Positions 26,462-37,201 of a DNA stretch of 64,000 nucleotides are shown here, piece after piece. How positions within the stretch are numbered: the stretch's first letter is position 1; each line of letters opens with the position of its first letter. A model generated the notes under the pieces. That model made no database searches. It was not told the origin of the DNA and saw only the letters and a list, made by a program, of their open reading frames with translations. The position numbers and the translations under genes were made by a program. This DNA is from Gammaproteobacteria bacterium 42_54_T18 (GTDB lineage: Bacteria; Pseudomonadota; Gammaproteobacteria; Pseudomonadales; Ketobacteraceae). The DNA is taken from NCBI GenBank assembly GCA_002163245.1, contig MAAL01000130.1:1-64000 (forward strand), in the 5' to 3' direction.

Positions 26462-28573
26462 ATGATTCGTCGAATACCCACTGCACTCCTTGCTATCCCC
26501 TTTATTGTTCTTTCTTTAATAGCCAACCAAGCTCATAGCATCTCCAGCACATCCGACCTCACTCAAAACTTACTATCTCCCACTCGAGCCCAGGTAAAAA
26601 CCAGCATCAGTATTGTGAAACGCCTCGAGCAAACCCATTACAACCATATCTATTTAGACGATGCATTATCTTCGCAAATCTACGACCGCTATATAAAGGA
26701 CCTGGACAGCAGCCATAGCTACTTCCTTCAATCTGACATTAAGGAGTTTGAGGTCTACCGGTACGAATTGGATAATGCCTTAAAAAGTGGCAACCTTGCT
26801 CCCGCTTACCATGTGTTCAACCGCTACCAAATTCGCCTAATTGATCGTCTAACCTATGTCCTACAATCCCTTGAAAGCATGACGAAATTTGATTTTTCTT
26901 CCGCAGAAACCTATGAAACTGATAGAGAAGATGCTCCCTGGCTAACGTCACAAGCTCAATTAAATAGCCTTTGGGACAAACGCCTTAAACATATGGTGCT
27001 TAACCAAAAGCTATCGGGTAACGACAATGATAAAATCAAAGAAACCCTCATTAAGCGTTTTAAGAATCAACTTAACCGCGTACAACAAACCGCTAGCCAA
27101 GATGCCTTTCAGATATACATTAACGCACTAACACAAACTTACGACCCTCATACTCAATACTTCTCTCCGCGGGTTTCAGAAAACTTCAATATTAATATGA
27201 GCTTGCAGTTGCAAGGTATTGGGGCCGTATTACAAGCAGAAGACGAATACACAAAAATTGTTCGCCTTGTTACTGGAGGCCCCGCAGATAAATCCAATCA
27301 GCTCAAACCTGCCGATAGAATTATTGGTGTAGCACAGGGCAAAGGGGAAATGAGCGACGTTGTTGGCTGGCGCTTAGATGATGTTGTGTCCCGTATTCGC
27401 GGCAAAAAAGGTAGCGTAGTTCGATTAAAAGTTATTCCTGCCAACGCCGAAGACGAAAGCATTACCAAAATAGTTAGCATTACCCGCGACACCGTAAAGC
27501 TTGAAGATCGAGCAGCCCAATCCACTGTTCTTGAAATCAAACACGATGGTAAAGCAAAAAAGCTGGGGATTATCGACATACCTACGTTTTATGCGGATTT
27601 TCAGGCTATGCAAAATGGTGACCCCAATTACAAATCAACCACTCGCGATGTTACCCGCCTAATTAAAGAGCTAGAAAAGCAAAATGTCGATGGCATTATC
27701 ATTGACCTACGAAACAACGGTGGCGGCTCCCTAAATGAAGCCAATTCATTAGTTGGGCTCTTTATTGATGCCGGCCCTACGGTACAAGTCAAACATTCCA
27801 GTGGCCACATTGAACCATGGGAAGATACCGATGAGCGCATTATTTATGGCGGTCCAATGGCGGTAGTTATCAACCGGCTCAGCGCCTCTGCTTCGGAGAT
27901 ATTTGCTGGAGCAATACAAGATTACGGCCGTGGTTTAATTATTGGTGGACGCAGCTTTGGCAAAGGTACCGTTCAGTCCTTGCAGTCACTCCGCCCTATT
28001 GAGAACGGCCAACTCAAAGTCACCTCAGCCAAGTTCTACCGCATCTCTGGAGAAAGTAATCAACACAAAGGCATCACGCCTGATATATTATTTCCGAGCA
28101 CCTTTAATCTCGATGAAATAGGCGAGAGCGCCTTAGCCAATGCGTTACCTTCTGATAACATTCGCCCCGCTCGATTTAAGCGCTGGAGCAGTTACGACCA
28201 ATACCTAAACTTTTTAACAGCTGCTCATAATGAGCGCATTGCAACAAACCCCGATTTTGTATTCACCAATGAGCAAATTTCCAGCCTCAATGAAATACGC
28301 AGAAAAACCGTTGTTTCTCTTAACGAAACAACACGCATCAAAGAGCAGGACAAAGCAAAAGCGCGTGGCTTAGCAATGGAAAATAAAAAGCGCGTAGCTA
28401 AAGGTAAAAAACCTTATAAAGACTTTAAGGCATTTACAACCGCTGTTGAAGAAGTCGAAGATGAGAACCAGCACAGTAAAAAAATCTCTATCGATTATAT
28501 CCTGACAGAAGCGGGTTACATTTTAGAAGATTTAATTTCAGTTAGCCCCAAAACTCATGTTGCTGCACATTAA
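26462..28573 (+). CDS. prc: Carboxy-terminal processing (tail-specific) protease Prc
   Basis: This periplasmic S41 serine protease (703 aa) has a signal peptide at about 1-27. An N-terminal TSPc helical domain (about 45-220) is followed by a PDZ domain (about 230-330, beginning LQGIGAVLQAEDEYTKIVRLVTGGPA) and the protease domain. The catalytic dyad is Ser476 (middle Ser of SASASE) and Lys501 (FGKGTVQ), spaced 25 residues apart as in E. coli Prc. The C-terminal DUF3340 region follows. Prc trims penicillin-binding proteins and, with NlpI, hydrolases of peptidoglycan in relatives. A HIT gene follows after 18 nt. Confidence 0.96.
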   Translation: MIRRIPTALLAIPFIVLSLIANQAHSISSTSDLTQNLLSPTRAQVKTSISIVKRLEQTHYNHIYLDDALSSQIYDRYIKDLDSSHSYFLQSDIKEFEVYRYELDNALKSGNLAPAYHVFNRYQIRLIDRLTYVLQSLESMTKFDFSSAETYETDREDAPWLTSQAQLNSLWDKRLKHMVLNQKLSGNDNDKIKETLIKRFKNQLNRVQQTASQDAFQIYINALTQTYDPHTQYFSPRVSENFNINMSLQLQGIGAVLQAEDEYTKIVRLVTGGPADKSNQLKPADRIIGVAQGKGEMSDVVGWRLDDVVSRIRGKKGSVVRLKVIPANAEDESITKIVSITRDTVKLEDRAAQSTVLEIKHDGKAKKLGIIDIPTFYADFQAMQNGDPNYKSTTRDVTRLIKELEKQNVDGIIIDLRNNGGGSLNEANSLVGLFIDAGPTVQVKHSSGHIEPWEDTDERIIYGGPMAVVINRLSASASEIFAGAIQDYGRGLIIGGRSFGKGTVQSLQSLRPIENGQLKVTSAKFYRISGESNQHKGITPDILFPSTFNLDEIGESALANALPSDNIRPARFKRWSSYDQYLNFLTAAHNERIATNPDFVFTNEQISSLNEIRRKTVVSLNETTRIKEQDKAKARGLAMENKKRVAKGKKPYKDFKAFTTAVEEVEDENQHSKKISIDYILTEAGYILEDLISVSPKTHVAAH

Positions 28574-28591
28574 TTTACCGAACAACAAAAA

Positions 28592-29017
28592 ATGACATCA
28601 TTTCTACTCGATAGCCGATTAGAAGCCGATACGTTTAGGATCGGCGAATCGGCACTTAACCTATTACTACTCATGAACGACTCTCGCTACCCTTGGTGTA
28701 TTTTGGTACCCAAACAAGTAGGCCTCAGGGAAATCTATGAGTTGAGTAGCAAAGATCAATCCACATTACTCACCGAATCCAGCGTACTTGCAAAGACATT
28801 AATGAGCACATTTTCACAAGAGAAAATGAATATCGGAGCTCTTGGTAATGTAGTTAGCCAGTTACACGTCCATCACGTCGCCCGCCACCAAAATGACCCT
28901 GCATGGCCTGGTCCGGTGTGGGGGCACTCTCAAGCAGAACCCTACTCTTCGGACAACCAGGAAAAGACAGTAAAAGCACTATCACAATCAGCACTAACAG
29001 ATTATTTTACGTTTTAG
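28592..29017 (+). CDS. HIT-family protein
   Basis: This 141-residue histidine-triad hydrolase has the signature QLHVHHVARHQNDPAWPGPVWG near residues 90-111, typical of the proteobacterial HIT group. The family hydrolyses nucleotide phosphoramidates or related dinucleotides; the exact substrate is not known. It is probably co-transcribed with prc, starting 18 nt after its stop. No strong Shine-Dalgarno is seen, so coupling to prc translation is possible. Confidence 0.9.
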   Translation: MTSFLLDSRLEADTFRIGESALNLLLLMNDSRYPWCILVPKQVGLREIYELSSKDQSTLLTESSVLAKTLMSTFSQEKMNIGALGNVVSQLHVHHVARHQNDPAWPGPVWGHSQAEPYSSDNQEKTVKALSQSALTDYFTF

Positions 29018-29066
29018 ACTGTAGCCTAATTACTGCCCTACCATTATCCTGCTATTGCCCGCTAGA

Positions 29067-29405
29067 TTACCTTTGACCCAACGCTTGATCAAAAGCACGT
29101 AACGCGGCAACTACGCCTACGCAGTTTTGCACTCTCCCCTTAAAACTCTCCTCTGCCATAGGAGAGACATCAGAACTTTGTGGTAATAATTGTTTTGCCT
29201 TAATCATCTCTCTGAAACGAGCAATATAAACCCACTGCACCCACTCTTCAAAACTCATTGTGTCGTAGAAAAACGGCAGCTCACTTTGAAAGGATTCAAG
29301 AGCCGGCATCATATCGCCCCACATACCAACAGCTTTCATTTCAGTTTCCACGCGATCAAGCAGCAAAAGCAATTGCTGAGATTGCATCTTATTTTCCTGA
29401 CACAT
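29067..29405 (-). CDS. YqcC-family protein
   Basis: This 112-residue protein of the YqcC (DUF446) family has the conserved central stretch SELPFFYDTMSFEEWVQWVYIARFREM and the terminal PMAEESF. A second possible start (MQSQQ) lies 6 codons in. Its function is not established; in Enterobacteria yqcC neighbours truC. It stands alone here, convergent with the HIT gene. Confidence 0.88.
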   Translation of the reverse strand: MCQENKMQSQQLLLLLDRVETEMKAVGMWGDMMPALESFQSELPFFYDTMSFEEWVQWVYIARFREMIKAKQLLPQSSDVSPMAEESFKGRVQNCVGVVAALRAFDQALGQR

Positions 29406-29579
29406 AAACGCCCTCTAAATCATCAAAAAGATATAAACGGATATAAATTGAAGTTTGGAACGGTATCGTAATTGAACAGTCTATTCTATTGATAATGCCG
29501 TTTATCAACTACCCTATAACCACACATTCACATAGAATAACCCTACCCTTTATTGTTGCGTAAAAAGAAACCATCAATC

Positions 29580-30923
29580 ATGAAATTAAATATTCCAAAA
29601 AAAACAACGCTTGCATTAGCGCTCTCCCTCATAAGTAGCACTAGTTTCGGAGCAGAATATCTAAACCTTTCTACCACACTAGAACAAGCCATCCAAAATG
29701 ATCCTCAATGGGCAGCTACACGTCATGGCTATAAAGCCAACAAAGAGAACATTCATTTAGCGTCAGCTGGACTAAAGCCTACGGCACAAGTCAAGGGAAG
29801 CATTGCCCGAAATGCTAGTGATAGTGACCCGTCAGCTCGCTCACTTCTCTCTCCTTCAGACGATAATTACAACTCTAGCAGTATTGGGGCGAGCATTAGC
29901 CAGCCCTTATTTCGCCTCGATAGATGGCACTCTTATCAAGAAGGCAAAGCGAACGACAAACGATTTGATGCTGCATTTAATGCCGATCAACAAGCGTTTT
30001 ATCTTCGTGTTGTAAAAGCTTATTTGGATGTATTAAGAGCAGAAGAAAACCAGCAATTTCGTGATGCTGAAAAATCAGCAATTAAGCGCCAACTTGAACA
30101 AACGGAGCAACGATTTAATGTTGGCCTAATTGCCAACACCGATGTTCAAGAAGCTCAAGCTGCATTTGATATTAGCTCGGTCCAGCACATCATTGCCGAG
30201 CAAGACCTTGCTCTCACTTTGCAAAACCTTGAGACCTTAACAGGATCTCCAATGGAAAGTGTTGCACCTCTTAAAGCCAACGCACCTATCTCGCCACCTC
30301 AACCAACCGATGTAAAACAATGGACAAAATCTGCCCTAACAACCAATCCTGAACTGATCGCGGCCGGTCACGCAAAAGATGCCGCATTAGCAGTGTACAA
30401 GTCCAAAAGATCTTCTCACCTACCGACCTTGGATCTTATAGGCACCTATAGTGACGGCCACACAACCAACAATAGTAGCCCTGGCAGCAACGAGTCCTCT
30501 GGCATCAGTATCAACTTGGAGATCCCTTTATACACCGGCGGTACCACCAGCGCCAAACGCCGACAAGCAAAACAATTACAGTTCCAAGCCGAAGACAATT
30601 ACAACCTGAAGAAACGCGAAATAATCCGTAATACAAGCAATCTATATCGCGTAGTTAATACCGATGTATCTCGTGTATTGGCACAAAAACAGAGTATACG
30701 CTCTGCTCAAGCCGCTCTGGAAGCAACGGAAGCTGGGTATGACGCAGGGACAAGAACCATCGTTGACGTGCTATCGGCTCAACAAGCGCTATATGGTGCT
30801 AAACGAGATTATGCTAACGCGCGTTACGATTATATCTTTGACTTACTACAGCTAAAACAAACAGCAGGTACACTCGATGCTGAAGACATTACGGAAATAA
30901 ATAGCTGGTTAGCAACGAAGTAG
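29580..30923 (+). CDS. tolC: TolC-family outer-membrane efflux channel protein
   Basis: This 447-residue protein from ATG 29580 is preferred over an in-frame TTG at 29553, because it places a normal signal peptide first (MKLNIPKKTTLALALS ... SFGAEY). Two TolC repeats are visible: long helices with TEQRFNVGLIANTDVQEAQAAFD and, in the second half, TEAGYDAGTRTIVDVLSAQQALYGAKRDYANARYDY. The family forms trimeric exit ducts for type I secretion and efflux pumps. No pump genes adjoin it, which fits a shared house-keeping TolC. A bidirectional terminator separates it from rpsA. Confidence 0.92.
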   Translation: MKLNIPKKTTLALALSLISSTSFGAEYLNLSTTLEQAIQNDPQWAATRHGYKANKENIHLASAGLKPTAQVKGSIARNASDSDPSARSLLSPSDDNYNSSSIGASISQPLFRLDRWHSYQEGKANDKRFDAAFNADQQAFYLRVVKAYLDVLRAEENQQFRDAEKSAIKRQLEQTEQRFNVGLIANTDVQEAQAAFDISSVQHIIAEQDLALTLQNLETLTGSPMESVAPLKANAPISPPQPTDVKQWTKSALTTNPELIAAGHAKDAALAVYKSKRSSHLPTLDLIGTYSDGHTTNNSSPGSNESSGISINLEIPLYTGGTTSAKRRQAKQLQFQAEDNYNLKKREIIRNTSNLYRVVNTDVSRVLAQKQSIRSAQAALEATEAGYDAGTRTIVDVLSAQQALYGAKRDYANARYDYIFDLLQLKQTAGTLDAEDITEINSWLATK

Positions 30924-30951
30924 ATATTTAACGCTTCAATTTGCAGACAAT

Positions 30952-30985
30952 AAAAAAGGGAAGGCATAAATGCCTTCCCTTTTTT
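30952..30985. terminator. Bidirectional terminator between tolC and rpsA
   Basis: A perfect 15-bp inverted repeat (30952-30966 with 30971-30985) has a TAAA loop. A-tracts and T-tracts at the ends serve both strands. Confidence 0.93.
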
Positions 30986-31022
30986 ACGAGAAGTAAAACA
31001 AGACTTTTCTATAAAGAAAAGC

Positions 31023-32690
31023 TTACTTGTTTTCCATCTGAGCTTTGATCAAATCACCAATGGTCTTAGGTGCTTCAGTTTCTTGGCTTAGACTCTTCAT
31101 CGCTTCTTTCTCATCTGCAGCGTCTTTCGCCTTGATAGAAAGATTCAAACCACGGTTCTTACGATCAACGTTGATGATACGAGCTTCAACATCATCACCT
31201 TCTTTAAGAACTGTGCGTGCATCTTCAACACGATCTCGGCTAAGCTCAGAGGCTTTCAACGTTGCTTCAACGCCTTCAGCAAGAAGTACAACAGCACCCT
31301 TCGCATCAACAGAAAGAACCTTACCGGTTACGATCTTACCTTTATCGTTATCTTGAACATACTCAGCGAACGGATCGCTATCTAGCTGCTTGATACCAAG
31401 AGAGATACGCTCACGCTCTGGATCAACAGAAAGGATAACAGTTTCAATTTCATCACCCTTCTTGTATTCACGAACAGCTTCTTCACCAGCAACATCCCAA
31501 GAGATATCAGACAAGTGAACTAGACCGTCGATGCCGCCATCAAGCCCGATGAAGATACCGAAGTCAGTAATAGACTTGATCTTTCCGCTAACTTTGTCGC
31601 TCTTATCGAACTTAGTACCGAACTCTTCCCATGGATTAGGCTTACATTGCTTAACACCAAGAGAGATACGACGACGTTCTTCATCGATATCAAGAATAAC
31701 CACTTCAAGCTCTTCACCAATAGAAACAACTTTAGATGGGTGAATGTTCTTGTTCGTCCAATCCATTTCAGAAACGTGAACAAGGCCTTCAACACCTTCT
31801 TCAATTTCTGCGAAACAACCGTAATCCGTCAAGTTTGTAACACGTGCAGTAACACGGCTACCTTCAGGATAACGCTTAGTTAGCGCTACCCATGGATCTT
31901 CACCCAGCTGCTTAAGGCCTAGGGATACACGGTTACGCTCACGATCGAACTTCAATACTTTAACGTTGATTTCGTCACCAACGTTCACAATCTCGCCTGG
32001 GTGCTTAATACGCTTCCAAGCCATATCTGTGATGTGCAACAAGCCATCGATTCCGCCAAGATCAACAAAGGCGCCGTAGTCAGTAAGGTTCTTAACGATA
32101 CCTTTAACTTCCATACCTTCTTGAAGATTAGACAACAACTGCTCACGTTCTGCACTGTTTTCTGCTTCAAGAACCGCACGACGAGAAACAACAACGTTGT
32201 TACGCTTTGCGTCTAGCTTGATAACTTTAAAATCTAACTCTTTGCCTTCGAGATGGGTAGTGTCACGAACCGGACGAATATCTACCAAAGAACCAGGTAA
32301 GAAGGCACGTACTGTTTCAACATCAACAGTGAAACCACCCTTAACCTTACCGTTAATAACACCCTTAACAATCTCTTGATCATCGAATGCTTTCTCAAGA
32401 CGTTTCCACGCCTCGGCACGCTTAGCTTTCTCACGAGAAAGACGGGTTTCACCCCAACCATCTTCGATCGCTTCAAGTGCTACATCAACTTCGTCACCAA
32501 CAGCAACTTCAATCACGCCTTCTAGGCTGTGAAACTGTACGCGAGGAATAACACCTTCAGATTTAAGGCCAGCATGTACGGTAACCCAATCATCATCAAT
32601 AGACACAACGATGCCTTTAACGATTGAACCGGGTTTCATATCAAGTTCTTTTAGACTCTCTTCAAAGAGTTCGGCGAAGCTTTCGCTCAT
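31023..32690 (-). CDS. rpsA: 30S ribosomal protein S1
   Basis: S1 brings mRNA to the 30S subunit. At 555 residues it has the full six S1 (OB-fold) repeats, recognisable as [69 protein letters not shown] and related units. Length and order match gammaproteobacterial S1. It is the last gene of the gyrA-to-rpsA block. The 250-bp spacer upstream contains two strong inverted repeats that may mediate autogenous control. In many relatives ihfB would follow; here a terminator and a convergent tolC do. Confidence 0.98.
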   Translation of the reverse strand: MSESFAELFEESLKELDMKPGSIVKGIVVSIDDDWVTVHAGLKSEGVIPRVQFHSLEGVIEVAVGDEVDVALEAIEDGWGETRLSREKAKRAEAWKRLEKAFDDQEIVKGVINGKVKGGFTVDVETVRAFLPGSLVDIRPVRDTTHLEGKELDFKVIKLDAKRNNVVVSRRAVLEAENSAEREQLLSNLQEGMEVKGIVKNLTDYGAFVDLGGIDGLLHITDMAWKRIKHPGEIVNVGDEINVKVLKFDRERNRVSLGLKQLGEDPWVALTKRYPEGSRVTARVTNLTDYGCFAEIEEGVEGLVHVSEMDWTNKNIHPSKVVSIGEELEVVILDIDEERRRISLGVKQCKPNPWEEFGTKFDKSDKVSGKIKSITDFGIFIGLDGGIDGLVHLSDISWDVAGEEAVREYKKGDEIETVILSVDPERERISLGIKQLDSDPFAEYVQDNDKGKIVTGKVLSVDAKGAVVLLAEGVEATLKASELSRDRVEDARTVLKEGDDVEARIINVDRKNRGLNLSIKAKDAADEKEAMKSLSQETEAPKTIGDLIKAQMENK

Positions 32691-32815
32691 GTTAATACCT
32701 GTAAGTTATCGGTTCCTTTTGATCTTCAGCACGTTTGCCACACTCGACAGCCCTGCTTGCAAAAGTCACCCAATACACCGCATATCATCAGCATTACGCG
32801 GGGTTGTTTATTGTT

Positions 32816-32855
32816 GTTTAAAAGATTTTGCTGATGTTCGGTTAATCTTTTAAAC
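32816..32855 (-). promoter_or_regulatory. rpsA leader hairpin (12-bp stem)
   Basis: GTTTAAAAGATT (32816-32827) and AATCTTTTAAAC (32844-32855) are perfect complements around a 16-nt loop, 126 nt upstream of the rpsA start. It is either part of a structured leader or an operator. S1 represses its own mRNA in E. coli through leader structure. Confidence 0.5.
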
Positions 32856-32862
32856 GTAAAAT

Positions 32863-32898
32863 GGAGATAAGCGATGCCCTAAGGAATCCCTTATCTCC
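32863..32898 (-). terminator. Hairpin after cmk
   Basis: GGAGATAAG (32863-32871) pairs with CTTATCTCC (32890-32898), 46 nt beyond the cmk stop on the minus strand. The tail (ATTTTACG) is only weakly T-rich, so it may attenuate rather than fully end the cmk transcript before rpsA. Confidence 0.5.
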
Positions 32899-32943
32899 AG
32901 AATATTGTATTTCTTTGTTGCAAACAATATCAATAGCTTGGTG

Positions 32944-33642
32944 TTAGCTAGATATCATCTGACGCTTTTTAGCTTCAGCCATGATGGTGTTAAACACATC
33001 ATCAATGCTCATTGCGGTGCTATCAATCTCTAACGCGCCTTCCGCAGGCTTTAGCGGAGCAATTGCTCGGTTCATGTCTTGCCAGTCACGAGCTTCAATT
33101 GCTTCTAAAAGCTGCGCTAATTTAACATCCATCCCCTTTGCTTGCAACTGCTTATAACGCCGCTCTGCCCGCTCTTGGGCACTTGCGGTCAAATAAACCT
33201 TCAAACCCGCCTCTACAAAAACAACCGTACCCATATCTCGACCATCGGCCACTAATCCAGGGGTATCCTTAAAAGCTTGCTGGCGCTTAAACAAGCCATC
33301 GCGCACTGCGGGAAGCGTCGCAACACGAGATGCCATCAAACCAATCTCTTCTGTACGAATTTCGTTGGTAACCTCTTCGCCTTCCAATACGACCTTGGTA
33401 TCACCAGACTCTAATGCCAAAAACTGCACATCAAGATGCTGGGCTAGCACCCCCAAAGCTTCAGGATTCTCCATATCAACGCCATGATTACGTGCTGCAA
33501 GAGCCGTCAAGCGATACAACGCACCACTATCTAACAAATTCCAACCTAACGCCGACGCCAACATCTGCGCGATAGTACCTTTTCCCGACCCACCAGGGCC
33601 GTCAATCGTAATAACTGGAGCCACAGAACACATATCGTTCAT
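32944..33642 (-). CDS. cmk: Cytidylate kinase
   Basis: Cmk phosphorylates CMP and dCMP with ATP. The start is ATG 33640-33642, one base after the aroA-domain stop (TAACATG) and preceded by AAAGG, giving 232 residues. The frame runs on upstream inside aroA, but that part is out of family. The P-loop is [10 protein letters not shown], followed by LLDSGALYR, and [12 protein letters not shown] is the nucleoside-binding signature. It is tightly coupled to the tyrA-aroA fusion. Confidence 0.96.
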   Translation of the reverse strand: MNDMCSVAPVITIDGPGGSGKGTIAQMLASALGWNLLDSGALYRLTALAARNHGVDMENPEALGVLAQHLDVQFLALESGDTKVVLEGEEVTNEIRTEEIGLMASRVATLPAVRDGLFKRQQAFKDTPGLVADGRDMGTVVFVEAGLKVYLTASAQERAERRYKQLQAKGMDVKLAQLLEAIEARDWQDMNRAIAPLKPAEGALEIDSTAMSIDDVFNTIMAEAKKRQMISS

Positions 33643-33643
33643 G

Positions 33644-35959
33644 TTAACAGACCTTTTCTTCAACGTTGATTCCCACTTCTGTGGCCAATTCAACAAAATT
33701 CGGGAACGATGTAGCAACGTTAGCGCAATTACCAATAGATATATCAGCGGATGCGCGCAAGGAAGCAACAACAAACGCCATCGCAATCCGATGATCGCCA
33801 TGACTTTCCACATGCCCACCACTCATTGCCTGAGCATTTAAGCCACAACCTTGGATAATCGCACCATCATCAGTAGGTTTGATATCCACACCTAATGCCA
33901 AAAGGCCGTCAGCCATCACCTGAATACGATCACTTTCTTTTACTCTAAGCTCTTCAGCTCCTCTAAGTCTTGTTTGCCCCTCTGCACAGGCAGCAGCAAC
34001 AAACAATACGGGAAATTCATCAATCGCCAACGGAACTTGGTCTTCTGGAATATCAATCCCTTTCAACGGCGCATAACGCACCCGGATATCCGCTACAGGC
34101 TCTCCACCCGCCTCAGACTCATTCTCCAAGGATATGTCAGCACCCATTAGGCGTAAAATATTAATGATGCCCACTCGCGTAGGGTTAATACCTACATGCT
34201 TTAACAACAAATCAGCGCCAGGAATAATACTCGCAGCAACCATAAAAAACGCCGCGGAAGAGATATCAGCCGGAACGTCAATATTGGTGGCAGTAAGCTG
34301 ACCACCGCCTGATAACGATGCTCGACTTCCATCAGTTGTCACCGAATATCCAAAACCACGCAACATACGTTCTGTATGGTCACGCGTTGGAGCTGGCTCC
34401 ACTACACTGGTTTCACCTTCAGCATACAAGCCCGCCAACAGCACACAAGACTTAACTTGAGCGCTTGCCATCGGCATTTCATATTGCAATGGTATTAGTT
34501 TCTGTCCACCGGTAATTTTTAGAGGAGGCATTCCGTTTTCACCGGTTTCTATTGCCGCCCCCATTTCTCGCAATGGATTTGCCACACGTCCCATTGGACG
34601 CTTTGATAATGACTCATCCCCAGTTAACAAAGAATCAAATGACTGTGCAGCAAGTAAACCTGACAGCAATCGCATTGAGGTCCCACTGTTACCAACGTAC
34701 AACGGGCCCGGTGGCGCTTGCAAACCGTTCACTCCCACGCCAAATACTTTGACGTAACCTTGAGTTGGGCCTTCAATCACCACGCCCATGTCTCTAAATG
34801 CTTGCAATGTCGCCAATGCATCCTCACCCTCAAGAAAGCCCTGCACCTCGGTTACACCGTCAGCCAAAGAGCCAAGCATAATGGAGCGATGGGAAATTGA
34901 TTTATCCCCTGGTACTCGAATCGCACCAACTACGCTACCGCCAGGTTTTGCAATAAATTGAATATTCTTTTCTGTCATCTGATTACTGTCTACTTTTTTA
35001 CTTGAGTCATTGTCCGAACTTTTATTTAGCACACTAGTGCCGCTCTCGCTATACGCTCGCTTTTCTAACATCGTCGTAAAGTGATCCCTGGCGACTTTGG
35101 CCCGAGTCATCACACCCAACATCGTTTCACTATCTTGGCTATCTACCGCCTCACGCAGCGTCTTCAATCCGTGCTCAAAATGATCCAACATCGTAGATAT
35201 TGCGCTTTTATTTGCAATAAATATATCATGCCACATCGATGCATCACTGGAGGCTATTCGGGTAAAATCCCGAAATCCGCCGGCAGCATAGCGGAAAATC
35301 GCTTGATTCTCATCCTCTTTCGCCAAGGTATCTACAAGAGAGAAAGCCAACAGGTGCGGCAAGTGGCTCGTCGCAGCCAACACTTCATCGTGACGCTCAA
35401 CTTCCATTTCTAGCACTTCGGCACCCGTCACCTGCCACGCCTTGGTAACAATGGAAACAGCCTGAGCCGAACACTCCTTTGTGGGGGTCAGTATAACCTT
35501 ATGATTAGCATATAAATCTGCATTTGAAGCCGCCACACCACTACGTTCTGAACCAGCAATAGGGTGACCAGCCACAAACCAGCTAGGCAACCCGTCAAAC
35601 ACTTTTTCAACGGCAGCAATCACATTACCTTTCACGCTACCCGCATCCGTAACAATGGTCTTACCATCCAATCCAGGCTTCATTTTTTCAAGCAGCATTT
35701 CGGTCAACCCAATTGGCGCAGCAAGCATGACTAGGTCCGCCCCCTTAACCGCTTCGGCAACATCTGTTTGGGCTTCATCAATAACACCCATTGCCAACCC
35801 AAGCTTGAGCGTTTCTTCACTCCTGGCACAACCAATAATATGTTTAACAACGCCTGCCTTTTTTAAGGCACAAGCAAAAGAGCCACCAATAAGGCCAAGA
35901 CCAACAATAACCACTCGATTTAATTGAAACGCAGGTTCCTCAGCATTAGATTCAGACAT
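33644..35959 (-). CDS. tyrA-aroA: Fused prephenate dehydrogenase / 3-phosphoshikimate 1-carboxyvinyltransferase
   Basis: This bifunctional protein has 771 residues. Residues about 14-295 are a TyrA domain (NAD motif [35 protein letters not shown]), which makes 4-hydroxyphenylpyruvate for tyrosine. After a Ser/Asp/Lys-rich linker (about 305-325), residues from about 330 form EPSP synthase ([46 protein letters not shown]), the AroA step of the shikimate pathway. The same fusion is known in Pseudomonas and relatives. It starts 2 nt from hisC, and cmk begins 1 nt after its stop, so translation is coupled. Confidence 0.96.
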   Translation of the reverse strand: MSESNAEEPAFQLNRVVIVGLGLIGGSFACALKKAGVVKHIIGCARSEETLKLGLAMGVIDEAQTDVAEAVKGADLVMLAAPIGLTEMLLEKMKPGLDGKTIVTDAGSVKGNVIAAVEKVFDGLPSWFVAGHPIAGSERSGVAASNADLYANHKVILTPTKECSAQAVSIVTKAWQVTGAEVLEMEVERHDEVLAATSHLPHLLAFSLVDTLAKEDENQAIFRYAAGGFRDFTRIASSDASMWHDIFIANKSAISTMLDHFEHGLKTLREAVDSQDSETMLGVMTRAKVARDHFTTMLEKRAYSESGTSVLNKSSDNDSSKKVDSNQMTEKNIQFIAKPGGSVVGAIRVPGDKSISHRSIMLGSLADGVTEVQGFLEGEDALATLQAFRDMGVVIEGPTQGYVKVFGVGVNGLQAPPGPLYVGNSGTSMRLLSGLLAAQSFDSLLTGDESLSKRPMGRVANPLREMGAAIETGENGMPPLKITGGQKLIPLQYEMPMASAQVKSCVLLAGLYAEGETSVVEPAPTRDHTERMLRGFGYSVTTDGSRASLSGGGQLTATNIDVPADISSAAFFMVAASIIPGADLLLKHVGINPTRVGIINILRLMGADISLENESEAGGEPVADIRVRYAPLKGIDIPEDQVPLAIDEFPVLFVAAACAEGQTRLRGAEELRVKESDRIQVMADGLLALGVDIKPTDDGAIIQGCGLNAQAMSGGHVESHGDHRIAMAFVVASLRASADISIGNCANVATSFPNFVELATEVGINVEEKVC

Positions 35960-35961
35960 AG

Positions 35962-37077
35962 TTATAATATCTCCGCCAAACTATCCAAAAACCGTTTATT
36001 CTCTTGCTCAGTACCAACGCTAACTCGCAAAGCGTTTGGCATCCCATAATTTCCAACAGGCCGAACAATGACTCCTCTTTTTAACAAGGCATCAAAAATA
36101 GGCTGAGCATCCACCTCAAAATGTACCAGCACAAAGTTACCCGCTGATGGCACATAAGATAAACCCAACGCATCAAAACCTGCCTGCAATTGAGCTACCC
36201 CAGATTTGTTTAACTCCCTACCTTGTTGCAAATACGCTTTATCAGCCAATGCAGCTTCAGCGGCCACCAAGGCCAAACTATTGACATTAAAAGGTTGGCG
36301 CACTCGATTGAGGATATCTGCAACCTCAAGGTTTGAAATCCCATACCCTACACGCAATGATGCCAGCCCATAAGCCTTAGAGAAGGTTCGGGTAACAATC
36401 ACATTAGGATATTGAGACAGGTAAACCAACCCATCAGGGTAAGACTCACCATCAGGGCTAGCCGAGTCGAATGCATACTCAAAATACGCTTCGTCTAACA
36501 CAACCACAACAGATTCTGGCACCCTACTTAAAAAATGCTCCAGCTCAGCGCCAGTAAGCCAGTTACCCGTAGGATTATTGGGGTTGGCGATAAATATAAC
36601 GCGCGTTTTGTCCGTAATAGCCTCAACCATTGCATCCAGGTCATGGCCATAGTCTTTTGCCGGCGTAATGACCGCCGTTGCCCCAACCGCCTGGGTTGAA
36701 ACCGGGTAAACCGCGAAAGCGTATTGAGAAAAAATAGCTTCATCACCCGCCGACAAGTACGCTCGAGCAATTAAATCCAGCACATCGTTTGAGCCGTTGC
36801 CCAACGTTATCTGTCCAATGTTCACACCCAACATTGATGAGAGCGCCTGCTTTAGATTAAATCCCCCGCCATCAGGGTAACGCGCTAAGTCGGGTACCGC
36901 TTTTTCTATAGCCTTCAAAGCCAAAGCGCTGGGGCCCAATGGATTTTCATTACTTGCAAGCTTAATAATATTATTAATACCAAGCTCTCGCTCTAATTCT
37001 TCTACCGGCTTGCCTGGCTGATACGGCGTTAACCCTTTAACACCTGGTGTTGCTAGTGCAATAAAATCACAACCCAT
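35962..37077 (-). CDS. hisC: Histidinol-phosphate / aromatic aminotransferase
   Basis: This 371-residue PLP enzyme of aminotransferase fold type I has the Schiff-base lysine in RTFSKAYGLASLRVGYG and the substrate and cofactor stretches ANPNNPTGNW and VVVLDEAYFEY. Annotated as HisC2 in Pseudomonas at the same locus. Because it lies between pheA and tyrA, it probably transaminates phenylpyruvate or hydroxyphenylpyruvate in addition to, or instead of, imidazole-acetol phosphate (inference from context). Confidence 0.92.
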   Translation of the reverse strand: MGCDFIALATPGVKGLTPYQPGKPVEELERELGINNIIKLASNENPLGPSALALKAIEKAVPDLARYPDGGGFNLKQALSSMLGVNIGQITLGNGSNDVLDLIARAYLSAGDEAIFSQYAFAVYPVSTQAVGATAVITPAKDYGHDLDAMVEAITDKTRVIFIANPNNPTGNWLTGAELEHFLSRVPESVVVVLDEAYFEYAFDSASPDGESYPDGLVYLSQYPNVIVTRTFSKAYGLASLRVGYGISNLEVADILNRVRQPFNVNSLALVAAEAALADKAYLQQGRELNKSGVAQLQAGFDALGLSYVPSAGNFVLVHFEVDAQPIFDALLKRGVIVRPVGNYGMPNALRVSVGTEQENKRFLDSLAEIL

Positions 37078-37146
37078 AAGTACAACTCACAATTCAATTA
37101 AGCATTTACTTCAACAAACAGCAGATATTAGGAAGCAGCTGTTACC

Positions 37147-37180
37147 AAGAAGCTATTACGAAGAAGCCATTACCAAGAAG
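37147..37180. repeat. Short imperfect tandem repeat between pheA and hisC
   Basis: AAGAAGCTATTACG (37147-37160) is followed by AAGAAGCCATTACC (37161-37174) and the start of a third unit. A related GGAAGCAGCTGTTACC lies just before. The 14-bp units are likely replication slippage in a spacer. Confidence 0.6.
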
Positions 37181-37201
37181 GGATAAAATAACTAACGCAC
37201 A

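Noticed and set aside
33643-33822. Longer N-terminus for cytidylate kinase
   Set aside because: The extension lies wholly inside the aroA domain in another frame. The ATG at 33642 has a ribosome site and gives the family length.
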